A stretch of DNA of 64,000 nt, from assembly GCF_015752155.1 (NCBI RefSeq), contig NZ_JADOVI010000002.1, positions 62,001 to 126,000 on the forward strand. The letters are read 5' to 3'. The notes below the pieces were generated by a model, which saw only the letters and a program-made list of their open reading frames with translations, had not been told where the DNA came from and did not search any database. The position numbers and the translations under genes were made by a program. Shown in pieces: positions 15,536-27,107 of the stretch; the first letter of the stretch is position 1, and each line of letters opens with the position of its first letter. Origin of the DNA: Cryobacterium sp. MP_M3 (lineage in GTDB: Bacteria; Actinomycetota; Actinomycetes; Actinomycetales; Microbacteriaceae).

Positions 15536-15601
15536 ACCTGAATTTACGGAGGCACGTGGTGACTCGGCATCACCGGGCGTGGTGATCAATGTGGTGATTG
15601 T
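15536..15601 (-). promoter_or_regulatory. Shared promoter/operator block, copy 2
   Basis: Counterpart of 14994-15059. The minus-strand -10 reads TAAATT, and the inverted GGTGA-N7-TCACC is kept although the bases between its arms differ. It serves the DUF805 gene. Confidence 0.65.
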
Positions 15602-15666
15602 GCCCGGGGGGACGCCTCCGCGTATGCCACCTCGGCCGGGAGCACGTCCGGTGGGACAATGGCGGC

Positions 15667-16236
15667 ATGACACTGCATCTCACCGGCGACCCCGCGGCGG
15701 ACACCCTGCTCACCGAGGACCCGTTCGCCCTCCTCCTCGGCATGCTCCTCGACCAGCAGATCGCGATGGAGACCGCGTTCGCCGGGCCGGCCAAGATCCG
15801 CGACCGGATCGGCACCCTCGACCCGGCGACCATCGCCGGCTTCGACCCCGACGCGTTCGCCGAGGTCTTTCGCACCAGCCCGGCCGTGCACCGCTTCCCC
15901 GGCTCGATGGCGGCGCGCGCGCAGGAGGTGGCCGGCATCATCGCCCGCGACTGGAACGGCGACGCCGCCTCCCTCTGGACCTCCGGTTCCCCGGACGGCG
16001 CCGAGATCCTCCGCCGGCTGAAGAAACTGCCGGGGTTCGGCGACCAGAAGGCGCGGATCTTCCTCGCCCTGCTCGGCAAGAGGCTGCGCGTGACGAACGA
16101 GGGGTGGCGGGAGGCATCCGCCCCCTATGGCGAGGAGGGCTCGCACCGTTCCGTCGCCGACATCGTCGACGCCGAATCGCTGGCCCTGGTGCGCGAGACC
16201 AAGCGTGCGGCGAAGGCCGCCGCGAAGAAGGCCTAG
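15667..16236 (+). CDS. HhH-GPD-type base-excision DNA repair protein
   Basis: A 189-residue protein of the actinobacterial HhH-GPD family. The N-terminal part (DPFALLLGMLLDQQIAMETAFAGP) matches the family opening. A helix-hairpin-helix is seen in LKKLPGFGDQKARIFLALLGK, where the GFGDQKA loop is the DNA-backbone-binding hairpin. It should excise damaged bases, with unknown specificity. The tail is Lys/Ala-rich (KRAAKAAAKKA), which could add non-specific DNA binding. The DUF2461 gene follows after 7 bp, suggesting an operon. Confidence 0.85.
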   Translation: MTLHLTGDPAADTLLTEDPFALLLGMLLDQQIAMETAFAGPAKIRDRIGTLDPATIAGFDPDAFAEVFRTSPAVHRFPGSMAARAQEVAGIIARDWNGDAASLWTSGSPDGAEILRRLKKLPGFGDQKARIFLALLGKRLRVTNEGWREASAPYGEEGSHRSVADIVDAESLALVRETKRAAKAAAKKA

Positions 16237-16243
16237 GGCAACG

Positions 16244-16960
16244 GTGGGTCCCCATTTCAGCGAGCAGGCCTTCGACTTCCTCGAGGAGCTGGAACACCGC
16301 AACAACCGTGAATGGTTCGAGGAACACAGGCCGAGCTACGAACGTGAGCTGAAGGCACGGATGCTGGAGGTCATCGACGCGGTCAACGCCCGGCTGGCCG
16401 ATTTCGCCCCCGACCATATCCGGCCGCCGAGCAAGGCCATGCTGCGGATCTACCGAGACGTGCGCTTCTCGAACGACAAGACGCCCTACAAGACCCACCT
16501 GGCCGCATCCTGGCCGCGTCAGGGGCTGGAGAAGACCGGGGGCGCCGGGTTCTTCCTCCAGGTCGGCGTGCACGGGGTCATGGTCGCCGGGGGCTCCTAT
16601 AGCCCGGGTCCGCCGCAGCTGCTCGCCATCCGCCAGCACCTGCTCGAGCACCACGCCCGGTTGCGGGCACTTCTGGCCGAGGAGTCCCTGGTTCGGCTGA
16701 CCGAGCCGCTGGACGGCCATCCGCTCCTCCGCTCCCCGAAGGGGTTCCCGGCCGACCATCCCGCGGCCGACCTGCTGCGGAACCGGCGATGGGCGCTCTT
16801 CTCGAACCTGCCGGGCGCGGCGGCGCTGGGCGACGGGTTCATCGACCTCGTGATCGAACGTTTCCGGGCGATCGCCCCCGTCGTCGACTTCCTGAACGTG
16901 TCCCTGGCCGCGGTCACACCACTCGAGCGCGAGGCCAGCGCCGGGCGGCGATCGGCTTAG
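16244..16960 (+). CDS. DUF2461 (TIGR02453) family protein
   Basis: A 238-residue protein; GTG 16244 is the first start after the previous stop. The family hallmarks are present: FSEQAFDFLEELEHRNNREWFEEHRPSYE, then LRIYRDVRFSNDKTPYKTHLAA, AGFFLQVGVHG and GGSYSPGPPQL. Function is unknown, although the RDVRFS-DK-PYK motif is invariant in the family and suggests an enzyme. Its last four bases overlap the 3' end of the convergent deacetylase gene. Confidence 0.9.
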   Translation: MGPHFSEQAFDFLEELEHRNNREWFEEHRPSYERELKARMLEVIDAVNARLADFAPDHIRPPSKAMLRIYRDVRFSNDKTPYKTHLAASWPRQGLEKTGGAGFFLQVGVHGVMVAGGSYSPGPPQLLAIRQHLLEHHARLRALLAEESLVRLTEPLDGHPLLRSPKGFPADHPAADLLRNRRWALFSNLPGAAALGDGFIDLVIERFRAIAPVVDFLNVSLAAVTPLEREASAGRRSA

Positions 16961-18522
16961 TGCCGGCCTGATCTCCCGCGCGGCAGACCGGCGCGCCCGC
17001 CCCTGACCTTCCCGGCGCGCGGGGCGGCGAACACGATCAGCACGATAGTGCCGAGGGCGGCGGGGACGAAAACACTGACCAGGACCACATTGCCCGTGGG
17101 GTCGGTCAGCGACGGCGCCCCCACGGAGTCGTACAGGGCGTAGTCGTCGACCACCAGGGTGCCGTCGGCGCCGAGGATGAGCCCGAAGCTGATTCCGGTG
17201 GCGCCCGGCGGGATGGCGGCGGTCTTCCAGACCGCCCGGGTGAACTCGGCGCTCGCCGGCTGGAACGGGCTGGAGGTCCAGTATCGCCAGCCGCCGACCG
17301 CGTCACGGAGGAACACGTCGAACTGCGTCCTGGCCGTGGAGGTGTACCAGGCCCGCAGCGAGTAGCGCCGGCCGGGAACAATGGTCGGCGCGCATTCACC
17401 GAGGTCGAAAGTGGGCAGCAGCCTGACCGCGCCGGTCCGGCGGCCGGTCATCGTGAGCCGACCCGCGGCCCGGCCGGAATGGGCTGCCGTGACCGTGTCG
17501 TAGGTCCACTCGTTCGTGCCGAAGGCGTCGACCGACCAGCACCGCGGCCGTCCGTCGGCGCCGACCTGCTCGAGCTCGTGGTCGGCCACGCCGTTCACGC
17601 CGGGACCCGGTGCGGGTGCGACCGTCGCGTCAGGGGAGACGACCGGCCGCACGGGGCCGCCGACGACATCCGCCACGGTCTTCACCGTCGTGTTATGGCT
17701 GGCGGCCCGGGGCGCGAGCCAGGCCGCGAACTGGGCGAACACGCCGGGGTCGACCGACAGGAGATCGCAGCCGTCGGCGCAGACATGGTGGAAGGTGAAC
17801 TGAACCCAACCGCCGTGGTGGGTTTCGGCCTCGGTGACGGCGCTCTTGAGGTCGCTGAGGGTCCAGGCCAGGTCGACTTTGCCGAGGGCCCGGGTGAGAT
17901 ACGGATCAGCCGGGCGGATCTTCTCGGCGACGGCGCAGTCCGGGCAACCGAACCTGGTCTTGAGGGCCCCCAGCCCGCGGGCGCTGGTGAACCCGCAGTC
18001 CTTCACGATCTTCTCCGTCTCCGCGTTCGCCTCGGCGAACGGGTAGGCGAAGCTCTCGGTGGGGAACCCCCAGGCGGCCAGGGTCGACCGGCCGTCGCAG
18101 ACCTGCCGGGTCGCCTCGGCGCGGGTCAGCGTGGTGAGGTCGGCGTGGGTCACGGTGTGGCCGCCGATCTCGTGCCCGGCGTCCGTGAGCGCCCGCAGGT
18201 CGCTCTTGGTGAACCAGCCGGGATTGTCGATGAATCCGGTCGTGATGAAGAAGGTGCCTTTCAGCCCGAGCTCGTTCATGACCGCGACCGCCTCGCGCTG
18301 GTCGGCATTGCCGTCGTCGAAGGTCAGGCTGACGACCGTGGCCGGTGCGGCACCCTGCACCGCGGCGTCCGTGCCCGCGGGGGCACCGGCGGGCGGAGAA
18401 TCGCCCGCGGCCTGCGCGGGGATGCTTCCGGTGAGGGCCGCCAGCGCCAGCACGGCGGACACGGCTATCCACGCGCCCCGGACGTGACTCCGCGTGCCCG
18501 GGTTCCTGCGTGATCGGATCAT
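16957..18522 (-). CDS. Secreted, membrane-anchored polysaccharide deacetylase
   Basis: A 521-residue carbohydrate esterase 4-like enzyme. A Sec signal (GAWIAVSAVLALAALTGSIPAQAA) is followed by a NodB domain with SLTFDDGNADQ (metal Asp D69/D70) and GHTVTHADL (metal His H122 and H126). Later comes a beta-rich carbohydrate-binding-like module (about 320-480, with WSVDAFGTNEWTYDTV and TLVVDDYALYD). A final hydrophobic segment (VVLVSVFVPAALGTIVLIVFA) with a basic RAGKVRGGRAG tail anchors it. The likely substrate is an N-acetylated cell-wall or extracellular glycan. GGAGGAG precedes ATG 18522. Confidence 0.9.
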   Translation of the reverse strand: MIRSRRNPGTRSHVRGAWIAVSAVLALAALTGSIPAQAAGDSPPAGAPAGTDAAVQGAAPATVVSLTFDDGNADQREAVAVMNELGLKGTFFITTGFIDNPGWFTKSDLRALTDAGHEIGGHTVTHADLTTLTRAEATRQVCDGRSTLAAWGFPTESFAYPFAEANAETEKIVKDCGFTSARGLGALKTRFGCPDCAVAEKIRPADPYLTRALGKVDLAWTLSDLKSAVTEAETHHGGWVQFTFHHVCADGCDLLSVDPGVFAQFAAWLAPRAASHNTTVKTVADVVGGPVRPVVSPDATVAPAPGPGVNGVADHELEQVGADGRPRCWSVDAFGTNEWTYDTVTAAHSGRAAGRLTMTGRRTGAVRLLPTFDLGECAPTIVPGRRYSLRAWYTSTARTQFDVFLRDAVGGWRYWTSSPFQPASAEFTRAVWKTAAIPPGATGISFGLILGADGTLVVDDYALYDSVGAPSLTDPTGNVVLVSVFVPAALGTIVLIVFAAPRAGKVRGGRAGLPRGRSGRH

Positions 18523-18610
18523 GCAGCGCTCCTCCGCCTTGGTGCACCGTAAACAGTCTCGGCAGGGCGTGGGGGAGCGGCAATCGAGGATCCCTCGATC
18601 TACCCTTTCG

Positions 18611-18645
18611 TGTGGTTAACCGCATTCCGCATGTGGTTAACCGCA
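18611..18645. promoter_or_regulatory. Direct repeat of palindromic TGTGGTTAACCGCA
   Basis: The 14-mer TGTGGTTAACCGCA occurs at 18611-18624 and 18632-18645, 21 bp apart (two helical turns). Each copy is centred on the palindrome GGTTAACC. They lie 89-123 bp upstream of the deacetylase start, so they look like a paired operator for that gene. Confidence 0.5.
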
Positions 18646-18658
18646 GCCGGGATTCGGG

Positions 18659-19006
18659 TCAGCGCGACTGGCGCCCCTTCGCCTTCGGCGCACCCTTGAC
18701 GGCGGGCGCCCGCCCCTGGCCCTTGGAAGCCTTCGCCTTGCCGCCGGCCTTCACCGCAGCCTTCGGTGCGGCCGCTGCCCCGGGCTTGCGCACCAGAGGC
18801 CGGGCGACCTCGAGCAGTTCGACTCCGGCGCGGGTCAGCGTGGGCACGTCGTCGACGGTGACGAACAGTTCGCCGCCGACCTCGTCCTCGAGCGTGCGGA
18901 TGGAGATGAGGAGGGTGGCGCGGGTCATGTTGAGGGTCTTTGCCGCGGCACCCCAGTTGGTGGCTTCGGCGGTCGTGACGAAACGCCGGAGCAGGGTGGT
19001 ATCCAC
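18659..19006 (-). CDS. LysR-type HTH domain protein with basic tail, no effector domain
   Basis: A 115-residue protein from GTG 19006 (AAGGG upstream). Residues about 3-60 form a LysR-type winged helix (LLRRFVTTAEATNWGAAAKTLNMTRATLLISIRTLEDEVGGELF). The usual 200-residue effector domain is absent. Instead there is a Lys/Ala/Pro-rich tail (KAAVKAGGKAKASKGQG) resembling histone-like or nucleoid-protein tails. It may bind DNA without a ligand. It is divergent from the ABC-F gene, 77 bp away, and may regulate it or bind DNA more generally. The same organisation is known in other actinobacterial small LysR-like proteins, but I cannot name a function. Confidence 0.75.
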   Translation of the reverse strand: MDTTLLRRFVTTAEATNWGAAAKTLNMTRATLLISIRTLEDEVGGELFVTVDDVPTLTRAGVELLEVARPLVRKPGAAAAPKAAVKAGGKAKASKGQGRAPAVKGAPKAKGRQSR

Positions 19007-19083
19007 AAGAAAGCCCTTCGAACTGCCGCCGTGCCGGTCACGGGGCAGTAACAGGGTACGCGCTGCAATGAGAACATGGAGTA

Positions 19084-20748
19084 ATGACCGCAACGCTCGT
19101 GGCCAGGGGCCTTGCCGGCGGGTACGCGCACCGCACCCTGTTCGACTCACTCGACCTCACTGTCGCCCCCGGCGACGTCATCGGGGTGGTCGGCGCCAAC
19201 GGGGCCGGCAAGTCCACCCTGCTCCGGCTGCTCGCCGGCATCCTCGCCCCGCAGGCGGGCACGGTCAGCCTCGCCCCGACGGATGCCTTCGTCGGCTGGC
19301 TGCCCCAGGAACACGAACGCATCGCGGGCGAGACGATTTCGGGCTACATCGCCCGCCGCACCGGCTGTGCGGAGGCGACCCGCGAGATGGATGCCGCGGC
19401 ATCCGCCCTCGCCGATCCGGTGCCCCGTCCGGATGGCCTGGACCCGGCCGACGCGTACTCGAGGGCCCTCGACCGGTGGCTCGCGAGCGGGGCCGCCGAC
19501 CTCGACGACCGGCTGCCGATCGTGCTCGCCGAGCTCGGCCTCCGGCTCGGCGCCGATCTGGCCGAGGACACGCCGATGACGGCGCTCTCCGGCGGCCAGG
19601 CGGCCAGGGTCGGCCTCGCCGCCTTGCTGCTGTCCCGGTTCGACATCGTGCTGCTCGACGAGCCCACCAACGATCTCGACCTCGACGGGCTGGAGCGGCT
19701 GGAGACGTTCGTGCGCGGGCTGCGCGGCGGCGTCGTGCTGGTCAGCCACGACCGGGAGTTCCTCGCCCGCTGCGTCACCCGGGTGCTGGAACTCGACCTG
19801 GCCCAGAACGCCAACCGGGTGTTCGGCGGCGGCTACGACTCCTACCTGGAGGAACGCGAGAGGGCCCGGCGCCACAAGCGCGAGGACTTCGACGAGTTCG
19901 CCGCGAAGAAGGCCGACCTGGTCGGTCGTGCCCGCACCCAGCGCGAATGGTCGAGCCAGGGTGTGCGGAACGCCATGAAGAAGGCCCCGGACAACGACAA
20001 GATCCGGCGCAAGGCCTCCGCCGAGTCCAGCGAGAAACAGGCCCAGAAGGTGCGGCAGATGGAAAGCCGGATCAACCGCCTCGAGGAGGTCGAGGAGCCG
20101 CGCAAGGAATGGCAGCTCGAGTTCACCATCGGCTCCGCTCCCCGATCGAGCGCCGTGGTCGCCACGCTCAGCGCGGCCGTGTACAGCCAGGGCGAGTTCA
20201 CCCTCGGCCCGGTGTCGCTGCAGGTCAACGCGGGGGAGCGGATCGGCATCACCGGCCCCAACGGAGCCGGTAAGACCACGCTGCTCCGGGCACTGTTGGG
20301 CAGGCAGGCTCCGGATGAGGGGACGGCCGCACTCGGGGCGAGCGTGCGGATCGGCGAGATCGACCAGGCGCGCGCGCTCCTCGCCGGGAACCGCCCGCTC
20401 TCCACCAGCGTCGAGGCGCTCCTGCCCGACCTGTCCGTCGCCGAGGTGCGCACCCTGCTCGCCAAGTTCGGTCTGAAGGCGGACCATGTCGGCCGGCCCG
20501 TCGACGAGTTGTCCCCCGGCGAGCGCACCCGCGCCGGCCTCGCCCTGCTCCAGGCCACCGGGGTCAACCTGCTCGTGCTCGACGAGCCGACGAACCACCT
20601 CGACCTGGCGGCCATCGAACAGCTCGAACAGGCGCTCGAGTCCTACCAGGGCACGCTCCTGCTGGTCACCCACGACCGGCGGATGCTCGAAAACGTCACC
20701 ACCGACCGGCGCTGGAGCGTCGACGCCGGGCAGGTCACCCAGGGATGA
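19084..20748 (+). CDS. ABC-F family ATP-binding protein
   Basis: A 554-residue soluble protein with two ABC ATPase domains and no membrane part. First domain: Walker A GANGAGKST (about 37-45), signature LSGGQ, Walker B VLLDEPTNDLDLDGL. A charged linker (EERERARRHKREDFDEFAAKK then NRLEEVEEPRKEWQ) follows. Second domain: GPNGAGKTT, signature LSPGERTRAGL, LLVLDEPTNHLDLAAI. ABC-F proteins act on the ribosome, for translation rescue or antibiotic protection. No drug can be assigned. It overlaps the next gene by four bases. Confidence 0.93.
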   Translation: MTATLVARGLAGGYAHRTLFDSLDLTVAPGDVIGVVGANGAGKSTLLRLLAGILAPQAGTVSLAPTDAFVGWLPQEHERIAGETISGYIARRTGCAEATREMDAAASALADPVPRPDGLDPADAYSRALDRWLASGAADLDDRLPIVLAELGLRLGADLAEDTPMTALSGGQAARVGLAALLLSRFDIVLLDEPTNDLDLDGLERLETFVRGLRGGVVLVSHDREFLARCVTRVLELDLAQNANRVFGGGYDSYLEERERARRHKREDFDEFAAKKADLVGRARTQREWSSQGVRNAMKKAPDNDKIRRKASAESSEKQAQKVRQMESRINRLEEVEEPRKEWQLEFTIGSAPRSSAVVATLSAAVYSQGEFTLGPVSLQVNAGERIGITGPNGAGKTTLLRALLGRQAPDEGTAALGASVRIGEIDQARALLAGNRPLSTSVEALLPDLSVAEVRTLLAKFGLKADHVGRPVDELSPGERTRAGLALLQATGVNLLVLDEPTNHLDLAAIEQLEQALESYQGTLLLVTHDRRMLENVTTDRRWSVDAGQVTQG

Positions 20749-21533
20749 TGGGTGCCCACCACGCCATGACCGGCGCGGCCGCGTGGATCGCCGTCACGGC
20801 GACCGCCGGGCACGGTCTCGGCCTGTTCCCGGTGTCTCCCGCGGGAACGATCACCGGTGCGCTCCTCTGCGCCGGGGCCGCGCTGCTCGCCGACGCCGAC
20901 CACGGCTCCGCCACCATCTCGCGCTCCCTTCCCGTGCTCGGCCGGCTCGTGACCGGCGGGATTTCCCGCGCCTCGGGCGGCCACCGGCACGGGCTGCACG
21001 GCCTGCTCGCCGTGCTCTGCGCCTGGCTGCTCGCCACCGGCCTCGACCGGTTGTCGTGGCAGTCGCCCTGGGCCGCCAAACCCATCGACGTCGGGGTTGC
21101 CGCCGCGAGCGCCGCCGCGATCGCGTTCGCCGGCTACGCGCTGGGCCTGGCCCAGGGGTCCTGGCCGATCGCATGGCTGATCGGCCTGGTCGGAGCCGCC
21201 GGCATCACGGTCTTCGCGCCGGAACGCTCCGACTGGTTCATCGTCTGCATCACCCTCGGCTACGGCGTGCACCTGGCCGGCGACCTGCTGACCACGGGGG
21301 GCCTGCCGCTCTTCTGGCCCTGGGTGCCCAAGCCGCCACGGGCCTGGCGGAAGGTCCCGGTCTTGCGGCATTTCTGGACCTCGGGCGGCTATCTGGCCCT
21401 CCCGGTGCTCGGTAACGCGGGCTCCGTCCGGGAATGGGCGTTGCTGATCCCGGTCACCCTCTACGTCGGCTACGGGATGCTGTTCGCCGCGCTCGCCGAG
21501 GTCGGCGTAGACCTGGCTGCGATCCTGCACTGA
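20745..21533 (+). CDS. YdjM-like membrane-bound metal-dependent hydrolase
   Basis: A 262-residue multi-pass protein with the YdjM/LexA-regulated hydrolase pattern: MGAHHAMTGAAAWIA (early His pair), LLADADHGSATISRSLP, SGGHRHGLHGLLAVL and a late YGVHLAGDLLTTGGLPLFWPW. The His/Asp residues in ADADH, GHRHG--H and H-AGD are the presumed metal ligands. Substrate unknown. Translation is coupled to the ABC-F gene by an ATGA overlap at 20745-20748. Confidence 0.88.
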   Translation: MMGAHHAMTGAAAWIAVTATAGHGLGLFPVSPAGTITGALLCAGAALLADADHGSATISRSLPVLGRLVTGGISRASGGHRHGLHGLLAVLCAWLLATGLDRLSWQSPWAAKPIDVGVAAASAAAIAFAGYALGLAQGSWPIAWLIGLVGAAGITVFAPERSDWFIVCITLGYGVHLAGDLLTTGGLPLFWPWVPKPPRAWRKVPVLRHFWTSGGYLALPVLGNAGSVREWALLIPVTLYVGYGMLFAALAEVGVDLAAILH

Positions 21534-21575
21534 TCGGCCCTTGGCGGATGGGCCGTGGAGTGGTTCGCTGGGGGA

Positions 21576-22193
21576 ATGACCAACCTGCCGATGTTCCCGC
21601 TCGGGTCCGTGCTCTTCCCGTACCTGCCGCTTCAACTGCGGGTGTTCGAGGAGCGCTACCTGGTCATGCTGTCCCGCATCCTCGCCGACGAGCCGGCCGA
21701 GTTCGGCGTTGTGCTGATCGAACGCGGGCAGGAGGTCGGCGGCGGAGAGCACAGGTTCCGCTACGGCACCGTCGCCCAAGTCACCCAGCTGGCGGCATCC
21801 GACGGGTTCGTCGGTGTGCTCGCCCAGGGTGAGCGGCGGGTCGAGGTGCTCGAATGGCTTGACGAAGACCCCTACCCGGAGGCCCTCATCCGCGACATCC
21901 CGGAGCTCGACTGGGACGACGACCTGTACCCGCTCCGGGAGGAGGCCGAACAGGCAGTGCGGCGGGCCCTGGCCCTGGCCAGCGAATTCACCGACCAGGC
22001 CTGGTCGCCGGATGTCGAACTCTCCGAGGACCCGACGGCCGCCGCCTGGCAGCTGGCCGGCATCACCCCGGTCGGCCCGCTCGACCAGATCGCCCTGCTG
22101 CGGTCGACGACCATGGAGGGACTGCTCACCGCGGTGCTCGTCTACACGGCCGCAGCGGTGGATTCCTTCCGCTTCCCGTGGCCGGAGGAATGA
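21576..22193 (+). CDS. LON peptidase substrate-binding domain protein
   Basis: A 205-residue protein consisting only of a Lon N-terminal (substrate-binding) domain: MFPLGSVLFPYLPLQLRVFEERY, FGVVLIERGQEVGGGEHRFRYGTVAQV, and VLAQGERRVEVLEWLDEDPYPEA. There is no ATPase or protease domain. ATG 21576 gives the usual family N-terminus MTNLPMFPLGS; GTG 21555 is an in-frame alternative. Its role is unknown; the domain recognises unfolded or tagged protein in Lon. It lies 42 bp after the YdjM-like gene on the same strand. Confidence 0.9.
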   Translation: MTNLPMFPLGSVLFPYLPLQLRVFEERYLVMLSRILADEPAEFGVVLIERGQEVGGGEHRFRYGTVAQVTQLAASDGFVGVLAQGERRVEVLEWLDEDPYPEALIRDIPELDWDDDLYPLREEAEQAVRRALALASEFTDQAWSPDVELSEDPTAAAWQLAGITPVGPLDQIALLRSTTMEGLLTAVLVYTAAAVDSFRFPWPEE

Positions 22194-22278
22194 GCCGCCC
22201 CAGCACTCGCCCGGTGCCGGTGGCGGGGCGCGGGGCGCTAGGCTGGTGGCGAAAACCGAATATCGGGCCATCACGGTC

Positions 22279-22480
22279 GATGCGGGAGAGTTCGACGCCG
22301 ACAGGCGTGCGAACACCGAAGGAGCAATCCTCCCCGACAATCTCTCAGGTACTCGTACCGCATCGAACTGGCCACTCTGAAAAGTAGCCGCAGCACCAGC
22401 GCGGCTCGCCCATGGTGAAAGCCGCACCCGGTTGGGGCGGCGAAGCTCTCAGGCCTGACGACAGAGGGGGAGTTCCCAGG
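22279..22480 (+). ncRNA. Tandem glycine riboswitch upstream of gcvT
   Basis: Two glycine aptamers in series. The first runs from GGGAGAG (about 22284) through ACCGAAGGAGCAA, CTCTCAGG and ACTCTGAAAAG (to about 22384). The second has GGCGAAGCTCTCAGG and ACAGAGGGGGAG (to about 22473). These are the conserved core strings of the class. It lies 60 nt before gcvT, and in this family glycine binding typically switches the gcv operon on. The tandem form allows tight or cooperative sensing. Confidence 0.93.
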
Positions 22481-22540
22481 GGCTCGATCGCGCCCCGGAG
22501 ATTCTCGCTCGGCCCCGGCCGACGACAACCTGGAGAACTC

Positions 22541-23731
22541 ATGACCCCGGACACCGCCGCCCACCCCGCTTCGGACTCCCTGCCGAACGACGCCTCGTCG
22601 AACACCGCCCAGGCGAGCTCGGAGCGGTTCTCGCCGCTGCACCAGGCGCACGTCGACGCCGGCGCCAGCTTCACCGACTTCGCCGGCTGGCAGATGCCCG
22701 TGCGGTACTCGAGCGATCTCGCCGAGCACCACGCCGTGCGCACCAAAGCGGGCATCTTCGACCTCTCGCACATGGCCGAGATCACGGTGTCCGGGCCGGA
22801 TGCCGGGGCGTACCTCGACTACGCGCTCGCCGGCAAGCTCTCCACCATCGACCTGCTCCAGGCCAAGTACAGCCTCATCCTCAACGACGCCGGCGGCATC
22901 ATCGACGACATCGTCGTCTACCGCACCAACGCTGAGGACTACCTCGTCGTCGCCAACGCCGGCAACCGGGTCCCGGCCTTCGAGGCGCTGTCCGCCCGGG
23001 CCGCCCGGTTCGATGTCACCGTCACCGATCAGAGCGACGACGTCGCCCTGATCGCCGTGCAGGGGCCGGTCTCCCGCGCCATCCTCGAGGCCACCGCCGG
23101 GCTCACCGTCGACGGCGAGCTCGCCGAACTGAAGTACTACCGGGCCCTCGGCGGCACCTTCCAGGACAGCGACGTGCTCGTCGCCCGCACCGGCTACACC
23201 GGCGAGGACGGCTTCGAGCTCTACATCGACGTGCCCGCCGCCGCCGCGCTCTGGGACGCGCTCCGCGCCGCCGGGGAGCCGTTCGGCCTCGTTCCGGCCG
23301 GCCTCGCCAGCCGCGACACGCTGCGCCTCGAGGCCGGGATGCCTCTCTACGGCCACGAACTCTCGGTGACCGGCTACCCGGCCCAGGCCGGGCTCGGCCG
23401 CGTCGTCAACCTGGCCAAGGAGACCGACTTCATCGGTCGCGCGGCCAGCGAGGAGGGCCCCCCAGCCGACGCGCCGGTGCTGGTCGGCCTCGTCGCGGCC
23501 GGCAAGCGCGCCGGCCGCGCCGACTACCCGGTCTTCCGCAGCGCCGACGCGCCCGTCGCCGAGGGCGTCATCACGAGCGGTGCGCTGTCACCGACACTGG
23601 GACATCCGATCGCCATGGCCTACGTCGCCCCCGGCCTCGCCCGCCTCGGCACGGACGTCTTCGTCGACGTGCGCGGAACCCGCATCCCCGCCACGGTCAC
23701 CCAGCTCCCCTTCTACAAGCGCCAGAAATAG
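22541..23731 (+). CDS. gcvT: Glycine cleavage system T protein (aminomethyltransferase)
   Basis: A 396-residue GcvT. ATG 22541 with GGAG 6-9 nt upstream. It transfers the methylene group from lipoyl-GcvH-bound aminomethyl to tetrahydrofolate, releasing ammonia. Visible family segments: [51 protein letters not shown] (folate site) and [20 protein letters not shown]. The C-terminal barrel ends [16 protein letters not shown]. It is the first gene of gcvTHP behind the glycine riboswitch. Confidence 0.97.
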   Translation: MTPDTAAHPASDSLPNDASSNTAQASSERFSPLHQAHVDAGASFTDFAGWQMPVRYSSDLAEHHAVRTKAGIFDLSHMAEITVSGPDAGAYLDYALAGKLSTIDLLQAKYSLILNDAGGIIDDIVVYRTNAEDYLVVANAGNRVPAFEALSARAARFDVTVTDQSDDVALIAVQGPVSRAILEATAGLTVDGELAELKYYRALGGTFQDSDVLVARTGYTGEDGFELYIDVPAAAALWDALRAAGEPFGLVPAGLASRDTLRLEAGMPLYGHELSVTGYPAQAGLGRVVNLAKETDFIGRAASEEGPPADAPVLVGLVAAGKRAGRADYPVFRSADAPVAEGVITSGALSPTLGHPIAMAYVAPGLARLGTDVFVDVRGTRIPATVTQLPFYKRQK

Positions 23732-23754
23732 TCCACCCCTCGAGAGGAAACCCC

Positions 23755-24126
23755 ATGGCAGACAAGACTGAACTCCAGTACACCGCCGAGCATGAGTGGG
23801 TGCTCGTCGACGGCGACACCGCCCTCGTCGGCATCACCGCCTACGCCGCCGACAAGCTCGGCGACGTCGTCTTCGTCGAACTTCCGGCTGTCGGCAGCAG
23901 CGTCGCCGCGGGCACCGTCGTCGGTGAGATCGAGTCGACGAAGTCGGTCGGCGAGCTCTTCGCCCCCGTCAACGGCACCGTCGTCGAAACCAACGACGCC
24001 GTCGTCGACAGCCCCGAACTGGTCAACAGCGACCCGTTCGGCGCCGGCTGGCTGCTCAAGGTGAGCTTCACCGAGCTGCCCACCCTCCTCAGCTACTCCG
24101 AATACTCCGCCCTCGTCGGCGAGTAG
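23755..24126 (+). CDS. gcvH: Glycine cleavage system H protein
   Basis: A 123-residue lipoyl carrier that shuttles the aminomethyl group between GcvP and GcvT and electrons to dihydrolipoamide dehydrogenase. The lipoylation lysine is K63 in [12 protein letters not shown]. The opening YTAEHEWV and the [21 protein letters not shown] end are family-typical. GAGAGGA lies upstream of ATG 23755. It is 23 bp after gcvT and 28 bp before gcvP. Confidence 0.97.
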   Translation: MADKTELQYTAEHEWVLVDGDTALVGITAYAADKLGDVVFVELPAVGSSVAAGTVVGEIESTKSVGELFAPVNGTVVETNDAVVDSPELVNSDPFGAGWLLKVSFTELPTLLSYSEYSALVGE

Positions 24127-24154
24127 TCCCCAGCGAAGCCAGGTCTCCCCACAC

Positions 24155-27052
<2,898 letters not shown>

Positions 27053-27058
27053 CCTCCG

Positions 27059-27102
27059 GGTCTCGACAGGCTCGACCGCCGGTGGTCGAGCCTGTCGAGA
27101 CC
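27059..27102. repeat. Long intergenic palindrome (REP-like, also terminator)
   Basis: Perfect 19-bp arms (27059-27077 and 27084-27102) around a 6-nt GCCGGT loop, with the core GGTCTCGACAGGCTCGACC. It lies in the 55-bp gap between convergent gcvP and the CPBP gene. I recognise this type of palindrome (a GTCTCGACAGGCTCGACC-like arm) as abundant in Microbacteriaceae and related genomes. A shorter relative is at 51311-51345. Confidence 0.8.
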
Positions 27103-27107
27103 GCGGC

